Shown here: one piece after another, positions 34,154 to 43,792 of the stretch
Numbering within the stretch: the stretch's first letter is position 1
How the letters are laid out: each line of letters begins with the position of its first letter
Assembly (NCBI GenBank): GCA_031552235.1
Contig: JAVBMR010000004.1
Location: 62,001 to 126,000, forward strand
Direction of reading: 5' to 3'
Origin: WRDF01 sp031552235
GTDB taxonomy: Bacteria; Bacteroidota; Bacteroidia; Bacteroidales; Rikenellaceae
DNA: 64,000 nucleotides
Notes under the pieces: model-generated
What the model saw: the letters and a program-made list of their open reading frames with translations, nothing else
Databases searched by the model: none
What the model was told of the DNA's origin: nothing
Program-made: the position numbers and the translations under genes

Positions 34154-35107
34154 ATGGAACGCAAAATAGTATTCCTCGACGAAGCGACCATCCCCGGTGT
34201 GGATATAACCCCGATAAAATCATTGGGCAGCTATTCGGCTTTTGACGAAACCCCGGCCGACAAAATGGTCGAGCGCTGTCGCGGCGCCGAAATCGTCATC
34301 ACGAACAAAACCCAGCTGAAAGCTGATGTGATATCGCAACTCCCTGATCTTAAACTCATATGCGTCGCCGCTACGGGAATGAACAATATAGACCGAGATG
34401 CGGCAAAGGGGGCCGGCATAGAGGTCATGAACGCCGGCAACTACTCATCACATGCAGTTGCTGAATACACAATACTTTCATTACTTGCACTTTACCGTCA
34501 AATAATTTTTTATGACGATTATGTGAAAAGCGGCAGATATGCCAAATCGAAAACATTTTCAAACGCAGAACGCGAAGCACACGAACTATACGGCAAAAAA
34601 TGGGGGATCATCGGGCTTGGCAATATCGGCAAAACCGTTGCTAACCTCGCATCGGCATTCGGCTGCGAAGTAGCATATTACTCCACCTCGGGAGTGCATG
34701 ACGATCCGGACTACAAACGGGTGGAATTGGAAGCCCTTCTTGGCGACTCGGACATCGTCTCGATACATGCCCCACTCAGTCGCAAAACATTCCACATGCT
34801 TGATTATCATCAATTTTCGTTAATGAAACCGAGTGCCATTGTAGTGAACGCCGCACGCGGCAGCCTTATAAACGAGGATGGGCTGGCAAGGGCGCTGAAC
34901 GATGGACTGATAGCTGGAGCGGCGGTCGATGTATATAGCGCCGAGCCCATTAAAGCGGATAATCCGCTTTTTTCGGTCAATGACAAACACCGGCTTATCA
35001 CGACGCCCCATATCGCATGGTCTACAAATGAGTCCCTGCAAAGGCTTATCGACACGGTGGCTGAAAATATCAAAACCTATCTTTCGAGAACAAAGAATCC
35101 GGACTGA
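34154..35107 (+). CDS. D-2-hydroxyacid dehydrogenase (glycerate-dehydrogenase-like)
   Basis: A 317-residue NAD-dependent oxidoreductase. The Rossmann loop WGIIGLGNIGKTVA is near 147, and the catalytic triad is Arg in VNAARGSLINE (about 234), Glu in DVYSAEP (about 263) and His in TTPHIAW (about 282). In Bacteroidetes this form is usually annotated as D-glycerate dehydrogenase (hydroxypyruvate reductase); the substrate is not certain from sequence. It is monocistronic by appearance, ending inside a perfect hairpin terminator. Confidence 0.88.
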   Translation: MERKIVFLDEATIPGVDITPIKSLGSYSAFDETPADKMVERCRGAEIVITNKTQLKADVISQLPDLKLICVAATGMNNIDRDAAKGAGIEVMNAGNYSSHAVAEYTILSLLALYRQIIFYDDYVKSGRYAKSKTFSNAEREAHELYGKKWGIIGLGNIGKTVANLASAFGCEVAYYSTSGVHDDPDYKRVELEALLGDSDIVSIHAPLSRKTFHMLDYHQFSLMKPSAIVVNAARGSLINEDGLARALNDGLIAGAAVDVYSAEPIKADNPLFSVNDKHRLITTPHIAWSTNESLQRLIDTVAENIKTYLSRTKNPD

Positions 35108-35124
35108 TTCAGTCCGGATTCTTT
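35092..35124. terminator. Bidirectional terminator overlapping a stop codon
   Basis: AAAGAATCCGGACTGA and TCAGTCCGGATTCTTT are perfect 16-bp arms with a 1-nt centre. The dehydrogenase stop codon (35105-35107) lies inside the left arm. It separates this gene from convergent gpmI. Confidence 0.85.
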
Positions 35125-35179
35125 ATATAATGTTACGCCTTAAATATTGCATCAGCAAGAAAAAGTGCTGTTTACACCA

Positions 35180-36706
35180 CTACAATTCAACCAAAGCTTT
35201 ACCTGTCATTTCTTTCGGTTGACCCACACCCAGCATTTTAAGAAGGGTTGGAGCGACATCGGCGAGAACCCCGTTGCCGACACTTTTAACCCTGTCCGAA
35301 ACCACGATTATCGGCACCGGATTAAGCGAGTGGGCCGTATTGGGCGATCCGTCCTGGTTCACCGCGTTGTCGGCATTACCGTGGTCGGCAATGATAACAA
35401 CCTCATAACCATTCTTTTTCGCCGTTTCAACCACTGCCTCAGCACACTCGTCTACCGCTTTGACCGCTTTCTCGATAGCCTCATATATGCCTGTATGCCC
35501 CACCATGTCACCGTTTGCGAAGTTAAGGCAGATGAAGTCAAATCTCTGGGTATCAAGCGCTTTTACGAGGGCGTCTTTAACTTCGTAGGCACTCATCTCG
35601 GGCTGGAGGTCGTATGTAGCGACTTTCGGAGATGCTATAAGTATGCGTTCCTCGCCGTCGAATTCGGCTTCGCGGCCGCCGTTAAGGAAGAATGTCACAT
35701 GGGCGTATTTTTCGGTTTCAGCGATACGCAGCTGTTTTAAACCAAGGCTTGAGATAAACTCGCCTATCGTATTGTTTACATTGTCTTTATCAAATAAAAT
35801 ATGAAGGCCTTTGAACTTGGCGTCATACGGCGTCATCGTGCAGTAATACAGCGGCAGTGTTTGCATCCCCTGTTCCGGCATATCCTCCTGTGTCAACACG
35901 CTCGTAATTTCCTTGGCGCGGTCGTTGCGGTAGTTGAAAAAAATCACCATATCGCCCTCCTGGATGGTTGCAAGGGTGTTTCCGAAAGCGTCAGTCGCAA
36001 CAATGGGCTTGATAAACTCGTCCGTCACCCCTTCGTCATAAGACTTTTGGACCGCGGCTGCCATATCATCAGCTTTCTCTCCTACCCCGTTGACCAGCAA
36101 ATCATAAGCCACCTTGACACGCTCCCATCTCTTGTCGCGGTCCATCGCATAATAGCGGCCGATGATCGACGCAATCTTGCCAGCTGATTTCTCCATGTGG
36201 TTCTCAAGCTGTTCGATAAAACCTTTGCCGCTCTTCGGGTCAGTGTCGCGACCGTCCATAAAACAGTGAACAAAAGTTTTTTCGATGCCGTATTCTTTCG
36301 AAATATCGCACAGTTTCATGAGATGGTCGAGCGAACTATGAACGCCGCCGTCAGACACAAGTCCCATAAAATGAACCTGCTTGCCGTTTTTCTTGGCATA
36401 ATCGAACGCAGCGACGATCTCAGGATTGTTCATTATCGAGTTGTCGGCGCACGCCATATTGATCTTCACGAGGTCCTGATAAACCACGCGTCCGGCCCCG
36501 ATATTGAGGTGGCCAACCTCCGAGGTGCCCATCTGCCCGTCCGGCAGTCCTACATTAACGCCACTCGTAAGAAGCTGCGCATGAGGATACTTAGCCTCAA
36601 GTCCTTTTATGTATTTCGGGTCCGCAGACCACACCACGTCGCCTTTCGAATGATTGCCAATCCCCCATCCGTCGAGGATCATCAGCAAAACTTTGTTGTT
36701 TTTCAT
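35180..36706 (-). CDS. gpmI: 2,3-bisphosphoglycerate-independent phosphoglycerate mutase
   Basis: A 508-residue Mn2+-dependent glycolytic enzyme. The N-terminal metal site is LLMILDGWGIG (about 6-16), the catalytic serine is in the segment TSEVGHLNIGAGR (about 61-73), GGVHSSLDHLM follows near 122, and the second metal cluster is IADHGNADNAV (about 445) with NTAHSLNPVP. All alkaline-phosphatase-superfamily ligands seem present. It begins 11 nt after the alaS stop, so alaS-gpmI may be one unit. Confidence 0.96.
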   Translation of the reverse strand: MKNNKVLLMILDGWGIGNHSKGDVVWSADPKYIKGLEAKYPHAQLLTSGVNVGLPDGQMGTSEVGHLNIGAGRVVYQDLVKINMACADNSIMNNPEIVAAFDYAKKNGKQVHFMGLVSDGGVHSSLDHLMKLCDISKEYGIEKTFVHCFMDGRDTDPKSGKGFIEQLENHMEKSAGKIASIIGRYYAMDRDKRWERVKVAYDLLVNGVGEKADDMAAAVQKSYDEGVTDEFIKPIVATDAFGNTLATIQEGDMVIFFNYRNDRAKEITSVLTQEDMPEQGMQTLPLYYCTMTPYDAKFKGLHILFDKDNVNNTIGEFISSLGLKQLRIAETEKYAHVTFFLNGGREAEFDGEERILIASPKVATYDLQPEMSAYEVKDALVKALDTQRFDFICLNFANGDMVGHTGIYEAIEKAVKAVDECAEAVVETAKKNGYEVVIIADHGNADNAVNQDGSPNTAHSLNPVPIIVVSDRVKSVGNGVLADVAPTLLKMLGVGQPKEMTGKALVEL

Positions 36707-36717
36707 CGTCTTATATC

Positions 36718-39342
36718 CTATTTATTCATTTGAGCCTTAACCAGTTCCTTCGCTTTGACGATCGCTTTCTCCAGACCTTCGGGAGATTTACCGCCAGCCG
36801 TCGCGAAGAACGGCTGTCCGCCGCCGCTGCCATTGATCTCTTTGGCTGCTTCGCGCACAATTTGCGAGGCGTTAACTCCCTGACCAACAATCTCATCACC
36901 CAGCATCACCGAAAGTATCGCTTTACCATCGAAATTCGATCCGACAATAAATACGAGCTTCGGCACCCTTTGGCGCAACGCGAACGCTATATTTTTAACC
37001 ATGTCGGCCTGTACATCCATTTGGTGGGCGTAAAGCACAATGCCGTCCTCCTCTTTCATTTCCTGCGCGAGTTTGTCCGTCATCGTGCTGATGTGTTCCT
37101 TGCGGTACTGCTCCATCTGGCGCGTCAGTTCTTCGTTTTCTTCGAACACTTTTTTGATGGCCTGCATGACCGACGGGTTCTGGACAAAACCCTGAACCTC
37201 ACGCATAACATCCTCTACCTTATGGAAATAGTTTTCAGCAGCCTCTCCCGTAACAGCTTCGATACGGCGCACACCGGCCGAAATCGCACCTTCGGACACG
37301 ATCTTGAACAACCCGATGTTACCCGTAGCGCTCACATGTGTGCCGCCGCAAAGCTCGACCGAAGTCCCGAACTTGATGACCCGGACGTTAGCACCGTATT
37401 TTTCGCCGAAAAGCATCATCGCACCCATCTCTTTCGCCTCGTCGATCGGGCACTCGCGGTTTTCGACAAGTCCGAAGTTCATGCGTATCTTGCGGTTGAC
37501 CGCTTTTTCCACCTCGCGCAACTGTTCGTCAGTCACTTTGCTGAAGTGCGAGAAGTCGAAACGCAGGTAGTCGGCATTGACCAGCGAGCCTTTCTGCTCC
37601 ACATGTTCGCCGAGGATCGAGCGGAGCGCTTCGTGCATCAGGTGAGTAGCTGTATGATTGTTAGCCACTGAGTTACGCTTATCGACATTAACCACAGCTT
37701 TAAATGTCGCCTTGATGTTGCCGGGAAGTTCCGAGGCGATATGGACCGTAAGGTTGTTCTCTTTTTGGGTGTCGGTAATGGCCACACGCTTGCCGTCGGC
37801 TTCGATATACCCGGCATCGCCGACCTGGCCGCCTGAATTTCCGTAGAACGGTGTTTTGTCGAACACCAGTTGGTAGTACGACTTGCCTTTGGTCTGTATC
37901 TGACGGTATTTAGCTATGCGCACATCCTCCACCAACGTGTCGTAACCCACAAAAACACTCTCTTTTATAGGCATGAGTTCTTCCCAGTCGCCTGTTTCGA
38001 CCGCTGCGGCATTGCGCGAGCGGTTCTTCTGCGCTTCGAGTTCTTTCTCGAAAGCAGGCAGGTCGATCTTCATATCGTTCTCACGGGCAATGAGTTCCGT
38101 GAGGTCGATGGGAAAACCGAAAGTATCGTACAGCGTAAAAGCGTCGCTGCCGGAGATTGTGTCGCCCCCGGCCTTTTTAGCTTTCTCAATTATATTGTCG
38201 AGCAGATTGATACCTGTGGCGAGTGTATGCAGGAACGTCCTTTCTTCTTCCTGTATCACGCTGAAAATAAGCGCTTTTTGAGCCGTCAGTTCAGGAAATT
38301 GTTTACCCATGTTTTCCGCCAGCACATCGACCAGCTTGCAGATAAACGGCTCCTTGAAACCGAGGTAAGTATAACCGTAACGCACCGCGCGGCGCAGGAT
38401 GCGGCGGATAACATAACCGGCCTTGACGTTCGAGGGCAGCTGCCCGTCGGCGATCGAGAAAGCGATGGCACGCAGGTGGTCGGCAATCACTCGCATGGCG
38501 ATGTCGGCTTTCTGTTCTTCGCCGTATTTCATGCCGGCCATTTCGGCCAGTTTACATATCGTGGGCTGGAAAATATCGGTATCGTAGTTGCTCTGCTTGC
38601 CCTGGAGTATCATGCAAAGGCGTTCGAAGCCCATCCCTGTGTCGACATGTTTCGCCGGAAGCGATTCGAGCGAACCGTTGGCCCGGCGGTTGAACTGCAT
38701 GAACACGAGGTTCCATATCTCGATCACGAGGGGGTTGTCCTTGTTCACAAAGTCGCGTCCCGGGATCTTGGCGCGCTCGGCATCGCTGCGCAGATCGTAA
38801 TGCACCTCGCTGCAAGGGCCGCAGGGGCCTGTGTCGCCCATTTCCCAGAAGTTATCTTTCTTATTCCCGTCGAGAATGTGATCTTCTGGCAGAAATTGTT
38901 TCCAATATTCGTAAGCCTCCACGTCACGCGGTACGCCGTCTTCGGCATTTCCCTCGAACACAGTGACATACATACGCTCGGGCGACAGTTTCAATACATC
39001 GACAAGCAACTCCCACGCCCATTCTATGGCTTCTTTTTTGAAGTAATCGCCGAACGACCAGTTGCCGAGCATTTCGAACATGGTGTGGTGATAGGTATCA
39101 TGGCCAACTTCTTCGAGGTCGTTGTGCTTTCCCGAAACGCGCAGGCATTTCTGCGTATCGGCCACACGCGGCGCGAAAACAGGTTGGTTGCCAAGGAACA
39201 TATCCTTGAACTGGTTCATGCCGGCGTTGGTGAACATCAGTGTGGGGTCGTTTTTCACGACCATAGGCGCCGAAGGCACTATTTCATGGTTTTTGCTCCT
39301 GAAAAATTCCAAAAATATCTCCCTGGTCTTATTCGATTCCAT
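36718..39342 (-). CDS. alaS: Alanyl-tRNA synthetase
   Basis: 874 residues. Class II motif 1 lies around MVVKNDPTLMFTNAGMNQFKDMF and the adenylation domain contains PCGPCSEVHYD. The tRNA-recognition helix is GYVIRRILRRAVRYGY. The editing domain zinc ligands are in NHTATHLMHEAL and CGGTHVSATGNIG, and the C-terminal DHHA1 domain has GGGQPFFATAGGK. I start at the ATG at 39342 (MESNKTREIFLEFF), the usual N-terminus; the open frame to 39387 has no homology. Length is typical. Confidence 0.96.
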   Translation of the reverse strand: MESNKTREIFLEFFRSKNHEIVPSAPMVVKNDPTLMFTNAGMNQFKDMFLGNQPVFAPRVADTQKCLRVSGKHNDLEEVGHDTYHHTMFEMLGNWSFGDYFKKEAIEWAWELLVDVLKLSPERMYVTVFEGNAEDGVPRDVEAYEYWKQFLPEDHILDGNKKDNFWEMGDTGPCGPCSEVHYDLRSDAERAKIPGRDFVNKDNPLVIEIWNLVFMQFNRRANGSLESLPAKHVDTGMGFERLCMILQGKQSNYDTDIFQPTICKLAEMAGMKYGEEQKADIAMRVIADHLRAIAFSIADGQLPSNVKAGYVIRRILRRAVRYGYTYLGFKEPFICKLVDVLAENMGKQFPELTAQKALIFSVIQEEERTFLHTLATGINLLDNIIEKAKKAGGDTISGSDAFTLYDTFGFPIDLTELIARENDMKIDLPAFEKELEAQKNRSRNAAAVETGDWEELMPIKESVFVGYDTLVEDVRIAKYRQIQTKGKSYYQLVFDKTPFYGNSGGQVGDAGYIEADGKRVAITDTQKENNLTVHIASELPGNIKATFKAVVNVDKRNSVANNHTATHLMHEALRSILGEHVEQKGSLVNADYLRFDFSHFSKVTDEQLREVEKAVNRKIRMNFGLVENRECPIDEAKEMGAMMLFGEKYGANVRVIKFGTSVELCGGTHVSATGNIGLFKIVSEGAISAGVRRIEAVTGEAAENYFHKVEDVMREVQGFVQNPSVMQAIKKVFEENEELTRQMEQYRKEHISTMTDKLAQEMKEEDGIVLYAHQMDVQADMVKNIAFALRQRVPKLVFIVGSNFDGKAILSVMLGDEIVGQGVNASQIVREAAKEINGSGGGQPFFATAGGKSPEGLEKAIVKAKELVKAQMNK

Positions 39343-39416
39343 AAAGTTTAGGTATGGTAAAATAATTCGCCCCGCAGGACGTTTCAAAATAGGTTGTAAA
39401 ATTAATCAAATTAGTC

Positions 39417-39424
39417 TAATTTTG
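39417..39424 (+). promoter_or_regulatory. Promoter for the M23 peptidase pair
   Basis: TAATTTTG -7 box with a TTG at 39394-39396 (20-nt spacing), 28 nt before the ATG at 39453. Confidence 0.5.
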
Positions 39425-39452
39425 TCTGACCCAAAGGCGAGATTTTCCCGAA

Positions 39453-40427
39453 ATGGCAAAGAAATCATATAAATTCAACCCGGAAACGCTTACGTACGAC
39501 GTAATCCCAACCCCTTTGAGGTTGCGGATATACCGTATCCTGCGGGAGGTGTTTATAGGATTTATATTGGCATCCATCGTAACTTTCCTTTTTTCTTATT
39601 TTTTCCACACCCCGAAAATGTATGCCATTAGCCGGGCTAACAGCGAGTTGCGGCTGAAACACGCCATCCTTCAGGATAAAATAAACACATCGTCGACGAG
39701 GCTCGCCGATATCCGCCACCGGGATACCTATGTATATAGGAAACTTTTCGGTACCGACTCGATGGCCATCGAAAATATATACACGCCCTACCCCGCGCAG
39801 AAATACGCGTCGATTGCCGATGGCCCGTATTCTTCCTCGATGCTGAAGTCGTGGATGGATATTGATGCAATGGCAAGGCTGATGTACCTGGAATCCAAAT
39901 CGTTGGACCAGCTCCAGATATTGGCGAAGGACAAGGAAATGATGTCGCTGTCCGTCCCGGCTATATGGCCGGTAGACCGCAAGTCGATGAATACCCCGCA
40001 CATAGGCCGCTATGGCTACCGCAACCACCCGATCCTGAGGAGATACCAGATGCACACTGGCGTAGACCTCGGTGCCCCAAAAGGAACGCCGGTGTATGCC
40101 ACGGGGAACGGCGTTATTGTTGAGAACGCACAGACGCATAACGGTTACGGCAATTACATCGTTGTGGATCACGGCATGGGGTATAAGACACGTTACGCGC
40201 ACCTGAATAAGAGCCTTGTCGCTGTGGGCCAGAACGTTGTGCGCGGAGAGATCATTGGCGAAGTCGGCAGTACCGGCCGTTCCACCGGCCCTCACCTCCA
40301 TTACGAGGTCATCCTTATGGGCCAGACGGTCGATCCGATCAACTATTTCAGCTTGGATATGGACGAGGCCGAGTTCGAGCGCGTGATAGACATGGCGAAA
40401 GATACGACATTCGAAAATCCGGAATAA
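39453..40427 (+). CDS. Membrane-anchored M23-family (LytM) peptidase, copy 1
   Basis: 324 residues with a single transmembrane helix (about 31-52), a coiled-coil stalk (about 60-150) and a C-terminal LytM domain. Zinc ligands are intact: His and Asp in MHTGVDLGAP (about 197-206) and HxH in TGPHLHYEV (about 279-287), plus the catalytic His in VVDHGMGYKTRYAHL. It probably trims peptidoglycan or activates cell-wall hydrolysis from the periplasmic face. Pairing with alaS in divergent orientation recurs in Bacteroidetes. The next gene is a paralogue starting 1 nt after its stop. Confidence 0.88.
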   Translation: MAKKSYKFNPETLTYDVIPTPLRLRIYRILREVFIGFILASIVTFLFSYFFHTPKMYAISRANSELRLKHAILQDKINTSSTRLADIRHRDTYVYRKLFGTDSMAIENIYTPYPAQKYASIADGPYSSSMLKSWMDIDAMARLMYLESKSLDQLQILAKDKEMMSLSVPAIWPVDRKSMNTPHIGRYGYRNHPILRRYQMHTGVDLGAPKGTPVYATGNGVIVENAQTHNGYGNYIVVDHGMGYKTRYAHLNKSLVAVGQNVVRGEIIGEVGSTGRSTGPHLHYEVILMGQTVDPINYFSLDMDEAEFERVIDMAKDTTFENPE

Positions 40428-40428
40428 T

Positions 40429-41391
40429 ATGGGTAAGAGGAAAAAACGCCAGCCGTTACCGTCATGGGCACGCGCTCCGAAAAGGCTTGGCCGCCGGCTC
40501 GGGCGTCTGTTCCTCCACTTGTTAGGGTGGATCGGGATCGCCGTGCTGTACTATATCGCGTTCTCATTCTTCTTCGACACCCCGGCGGAATATGCCATGA
40601 AAACATCCACGCGCGAGATGGAAAAGGAATACGAAGCTCTCGCGCAAAGATATGACAGCCTGAGTGTTGCGCTTGGCAATATAGTAGAGCGGGACAGGAA
40701 TGTGTTCCGGATATTGTTCGAGTCGGAACCATATGACTTCTCGTCAGCGACAGAACCCGGAAGCCTGAGCGAATACGAAAAATTATTGACCAAAGACACT
40801 AAAGCCCTAAGCAAGGACCTCCAGGCGATGACAGGGGAACTGGAGAAAAAACTGACAACGTTGATAAATTCATACGGCAGGATGCGGGAGGAACTGACCG
40901 AGGCTGGTACGGCGGCCGACTTCATTCCGTCCATACAGCCCATAATCAACCCCGACCTTACGCTGTTGACCGCTTCCTATGGCATGCGCATCCATCCTTT
41001 TTATAAGACTCTTTCCTCGCACCAGGGTGTCGATTTCACGATTCCCGAAGGTTCGCGCATTTTCGCCACCGCCGACGGCACGGTCAAGGACGCCATAATC
41101 AGGCGGTCGTCTTCGGGAACGACGGTAATTATCGACCATGGAAACGGTTACGAAACGCATTACAGCCACCTCGACAAGGTCAACGTTCGCAAGGGACAGA
41201 AAGTGCGCCGGGGCGACATCATTGCCTTGTCGGGCAACACCGGCCTGTCGCTCGCCCCGCACCTGCACTACGAAATATGGCACAACGGCATGCGCGTAAA
41301 CCCAATTTATTACTTTTTCATGGAACTTTCGCCTGCGCAATACCAGCGCATACTTCAAATTGCCGAGTCAGGAATGCAGTCGTTCGACTAA
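40429..41391 (+). CDS. Membrane-anchored M23-family (LytM) peptidase, copy 2
   Basis: 320 residues, same plan as the gene before it: transmembrane helix at about 29-46, coiled-coil at about 55-165, then LytM with HQGVDFTIPE, DHGNGYETHYSHL and APHLHYEIW carrying the zinc and catalytic residues. The stalks align through FFDTPAEYAM, IVERDRNVFR and FFHTPKMYAI, IRHRDTYVYR, so the two arose by tandem duplication and then diverged strongly. Both active sites are intact, so neither is a degenerate EnvC-type activator. The C-terminus ends in a conserved ELSPAQYQRILQIAESG-like helix. Confidence 0.88.
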   Translation: MGKRKKRQPLPSWARAPKRLGRRLGRLFLHLLGWIGIAVLYYIAFSFFFDTPAEYAMKTSTREMEKEYEALAQRYDSLSVALGNIVERDRNVFRILFESEPYDFSSATEPGSLSEYEKLLTKDTKALSKDLQAMTGELEKKLTTLINSYGRMREELTEAGTAADFIPSIQPIINPDLTLLTASYGMRIHPFYKTLSSHQGVDFTIPEGSRIFATADGTVKDAIIRRSSSGTTVIIDHGNGYETHYSHLDKVNVRKGQKVRRGDIIALSGNTGLSLAPHLHYEIWHNGMRVNPIYYFFMELSPAQYQRILQIAESGMQSFD

Positions 41392-41483
41392 TTACTTATC
41401 GCCACAAAGGGGGTTTCCTGTAAATTCTTTGCATTTTTCCGCAACTACCCCCATGAAATTGCAGGGTATTTCAAAAAATATAT

Positions 41484-41491
41484 TATATTTG
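41484..41491 (+). promoter_or_regulatory. Promoter of glnA-III
   Basis: TATATTTG with a TTG 22 nt upstream (41459-41461). The leader would be about 20 nt. Confidence 0.55.
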
Positions 41492-41516
41492 TCGTGTTAA
41501 TTAATAATTACGACAA

Positions 41517-43703
41517 ATGGCATCACAACGCTTCCATGCCCTCGACACGATCGCGAGGCGAAAACCCACAGAAGTTGAATTCCCGCAAGGCAGGATATCC
41601 GATCTGTTCGGCATCAATGTCTTCGGTAAAGAGGAGATGCGCCAATACCTTCCCCGCGACGTTTTCGAAAGCGTCAATTCGGCCATAGAAGAGGGGCGGC
41701 GCATAGACCGCAAGGTAGCCAACCAGGTAGCCACGGGCATGAAAACCTGGGCCATGGAGCGCGGAGCAACCCACTACACCCACTGGTTTCAGCCGCTCAA
41801 CGACTCGACGGCAGAAAAGCACGACTCTTTCTTCGAACCGATATTTGGCGGAGGGTGTTTCGAGAGTTTTAGCGGCGATCTTCTCGTGCAGCAGGAACCC
41901 GATGCGTCGTCGTTCCCGCACGGCGGGCTACGCAACACGTTCGAGGCACGCGGTTACAGCGCATGGGATCCGTCCTCGCCGGCATTCATCGTCGACAGAA
42001 CACTCTGCATTCCGAGTATCTTTGTGGCGTATACGGGTGAAGCACTGGACTTTAAGACACCTCTATTAAAGTCTTTGTCCGCACTTGACAAGGCCGCCGT
42101 GGAGGTTGCCCAATTCTTTGATAAGGACGTCAAAAAAGTCATAACCACCCTCGGCTGGGAGCAGGAATACTTCCTTGTGGACGAGGCGCTTTACAACGCC
42201 CGCCCCGACCTTCAGCAGACCGGCCGCACCCTCATGGGACATACAGCCGCGAAGGACCAGCAGTTGGACGACCACTACTGGGGAGCCATCCCGGAGCGTG
42301 TCGAAAACTTCATGAAAGACTTCGAATACGAGGCATACAGGCTCGGCATACCACTCAAAACACGCCATAACGAGGTAGCGCCCAACCAGTTCGAATGCGC
42401 CCCCATGTTCGAGGAAGCCAACATAGCCGTCGATCATAACACGCTGTTAATGACCGTAATGCGCACTGTTTCGAAGCGCCACCGTCTCAAAGTTCTCTTC
42501 CACGAAAAGCCTTTTATGGGCGTGAACGGCTCGGGTAAGCACTGCAACTGGTCGCTCGCCACAGACACAGGAGTCAACCTGCTCTCGCCGGGCAAAACCC
42601 CGAAAACAAACACGCAGTTCCTCGCGTTCTTCGTGTGCGCGCTCAAGGCTGCTCACGACTACGGCACACTCATGATGGCCTCGATAGCCTCGGCCACCAA
42701 CTCGATCCGCCTCGGCGCGGGCGAGGCCCCTCCGGGAATCCTTTCAGTGTTCTCCGGCTCGACCATCAACGCCATACTCGACCAGATCGAGGAGCGTGTA
42801 AGCGACAAGAAACTGTCGCCTGACGAGAAGACAGAGATCAAACTCGACATAGGCAAAATACCTGATATTCTGCTTGATAACACCGATCGCAACCGTACTT
42901 CGCCGTTCGCTTTCACAGGCAACAGGTTCGAGTTCCGCGCAACCGGCTCGTCGAGCAACTGCGCACTGCCGCTCATCGTGATCAACAGCGCCGTGACCGA
43001 ACAGCTCAGGATATTCAAACATGAGGTCGACCAACTTATCGAGAAAGACATCAAAAAAGACGAAGCGATACTTCAGGTAATCCGCCGTTTCATCATAGAT
43101 TCCAAGAAGATACGCTTCGAAGGCAACGGTTACAGCAACGAATGGCAGGAAGAAGCGAAACGCCGCGGACTGCGCGGAATATCGAACGTTCCGGAAGCGT
43201 TCAAGGAATATACCCGCCCCGAAAACGTTAAGCTGTTCGAAGAGGTCGGCGTACTGACCCGCAGCGAGCTTGCCGCCCGCTATGAAGTTAAGAATGAGAC
43301 TTTTATCAAGAAAGTTCAGATCGAATCGAGGGTACTGGCCGACCTTGCCGCCAACCACATCATCCCGACAGCGATAAAATACCAGAACACGCTGATAGAC
43401 AACGTCCGCGGACTCAAGGAGATATTCCCGACCGAGTTCGAAACGATGGCAGCCGAGGAGATGCGCACCATCCACGAAATTGCAGACCACGTGAAATTCA
43501 TACGCGAACACTCGTACATGATGGTGGAGGCTCGCAAAAAATGGAATAACGTTGACGATATCGTGGAACGCGCGTTCGGATACGAAGAGGAAGTGCGCCC
43601 ATACCTTAACGCGATACGGGCGCACATCGACAAACTCGAACTTATCGTCGACGATGCCATCTGGCCGCTCCCGAAGTACCGTGAGTTGTTAACTATATAC
43701 TAA
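41517..43703 (+). CDS. glnN: Glutamine synthetase type III
   Basis: A 728-residue GSIII, the large form typical of Bacteroidetes that assimilates ammonium with glutamate and ATP. Active-site segments are GWEQEYFLVDEALY (about 216), HNEVAPNQFECAPMFEEAN (about 284-302), NGSGKHCNWSLATDTGVNLL (about 340-359) and FRATGSSSNCALP (about 474). The length and the extra C-terminal helical domain separate it from GSI and GSII. It is monocistronic with its own promoter and a strong hairpin after the stop. No PII or sensor gene is adjacent. Confidence 0.95.
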   Translation: MASQRFHALDTIARRKPTEVEFPQGRISDLFGINVFGKEEMRQYLPRDVFESVNSAIEEGRRIDRKVANQVATGMKTWAMERGATHYTHWFQPLNDSTAEKHDSFFEPIFGGGCFESFSGDLLVQQEPDASSFPHGGLRNTFEARGYSAWDPSSPAFIVDRTLCIPSIFVAYTGEALDFKTPLLKSLSALDKAAVEVAQFFDKDVKKVITTLGWEQEYFLVDEALYNARPDLQQTGRTLMGHTAAKDQQLDDHYWGAIPERVENFMKDFEYEAYRLGIPLKTRHNEVAPNQFECAPMFEEANIAVDHNTLLMTVMRTVSKRHRLKVLFHEKPFMGVNGSGKHCNWSLATDTGVNLLSPGKTPKTNTQFLAFFVCALKAAHDYGTLMMASIASATNSIRLGAGEAPPGILSVFSGSTINAILDQIEERVSDKKLSPDEKTEIKLDIGKIPDILLDNTDRNRTSPFAFTGNRFEFRATGSSSNCALPLIVINSAVTEQLRIFKHEVDQLIEKDIKKDEAILQVIRRFIIDSKKIRFEGNGYSNEWQEEAKRRGLRGISNVPEAFKEYTRPENVKLFEEVGVLTRSELAARYEVKNETFIKKVQIESRVLADLAANHIIPTAIKYQNTLIDNVRGLKEIFPTEFETMAAEEMRTIHEIADHVKFIREHSYMMVEARKKWNNVDDIVERAFGYEEEVRPYLNAIRAHIDKLELIVDDAIWPLPKYRELLTIY

Positions 43704-43717
43704 ACAAATATTTAATC

Positions 43718-43754
43718 ACAACTAAGGCCGGATTTGCAATCCGGCCTTAGTTGT
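43718..43754. terminator. Hairpin terminator between convergent genes
   Basis: ACAACTAAGGCCGGATT and AATCCGGCCTTAGTTGT make a perfect 17-bp stem with a TGC loop. There is no long T-run, but its position between two converging stops fits termination. Confidence 0.7.
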
Positions 43755-43792
43755 ATCAATGACACCGTCCTTGCCTCATAGCAAATCGTTAT

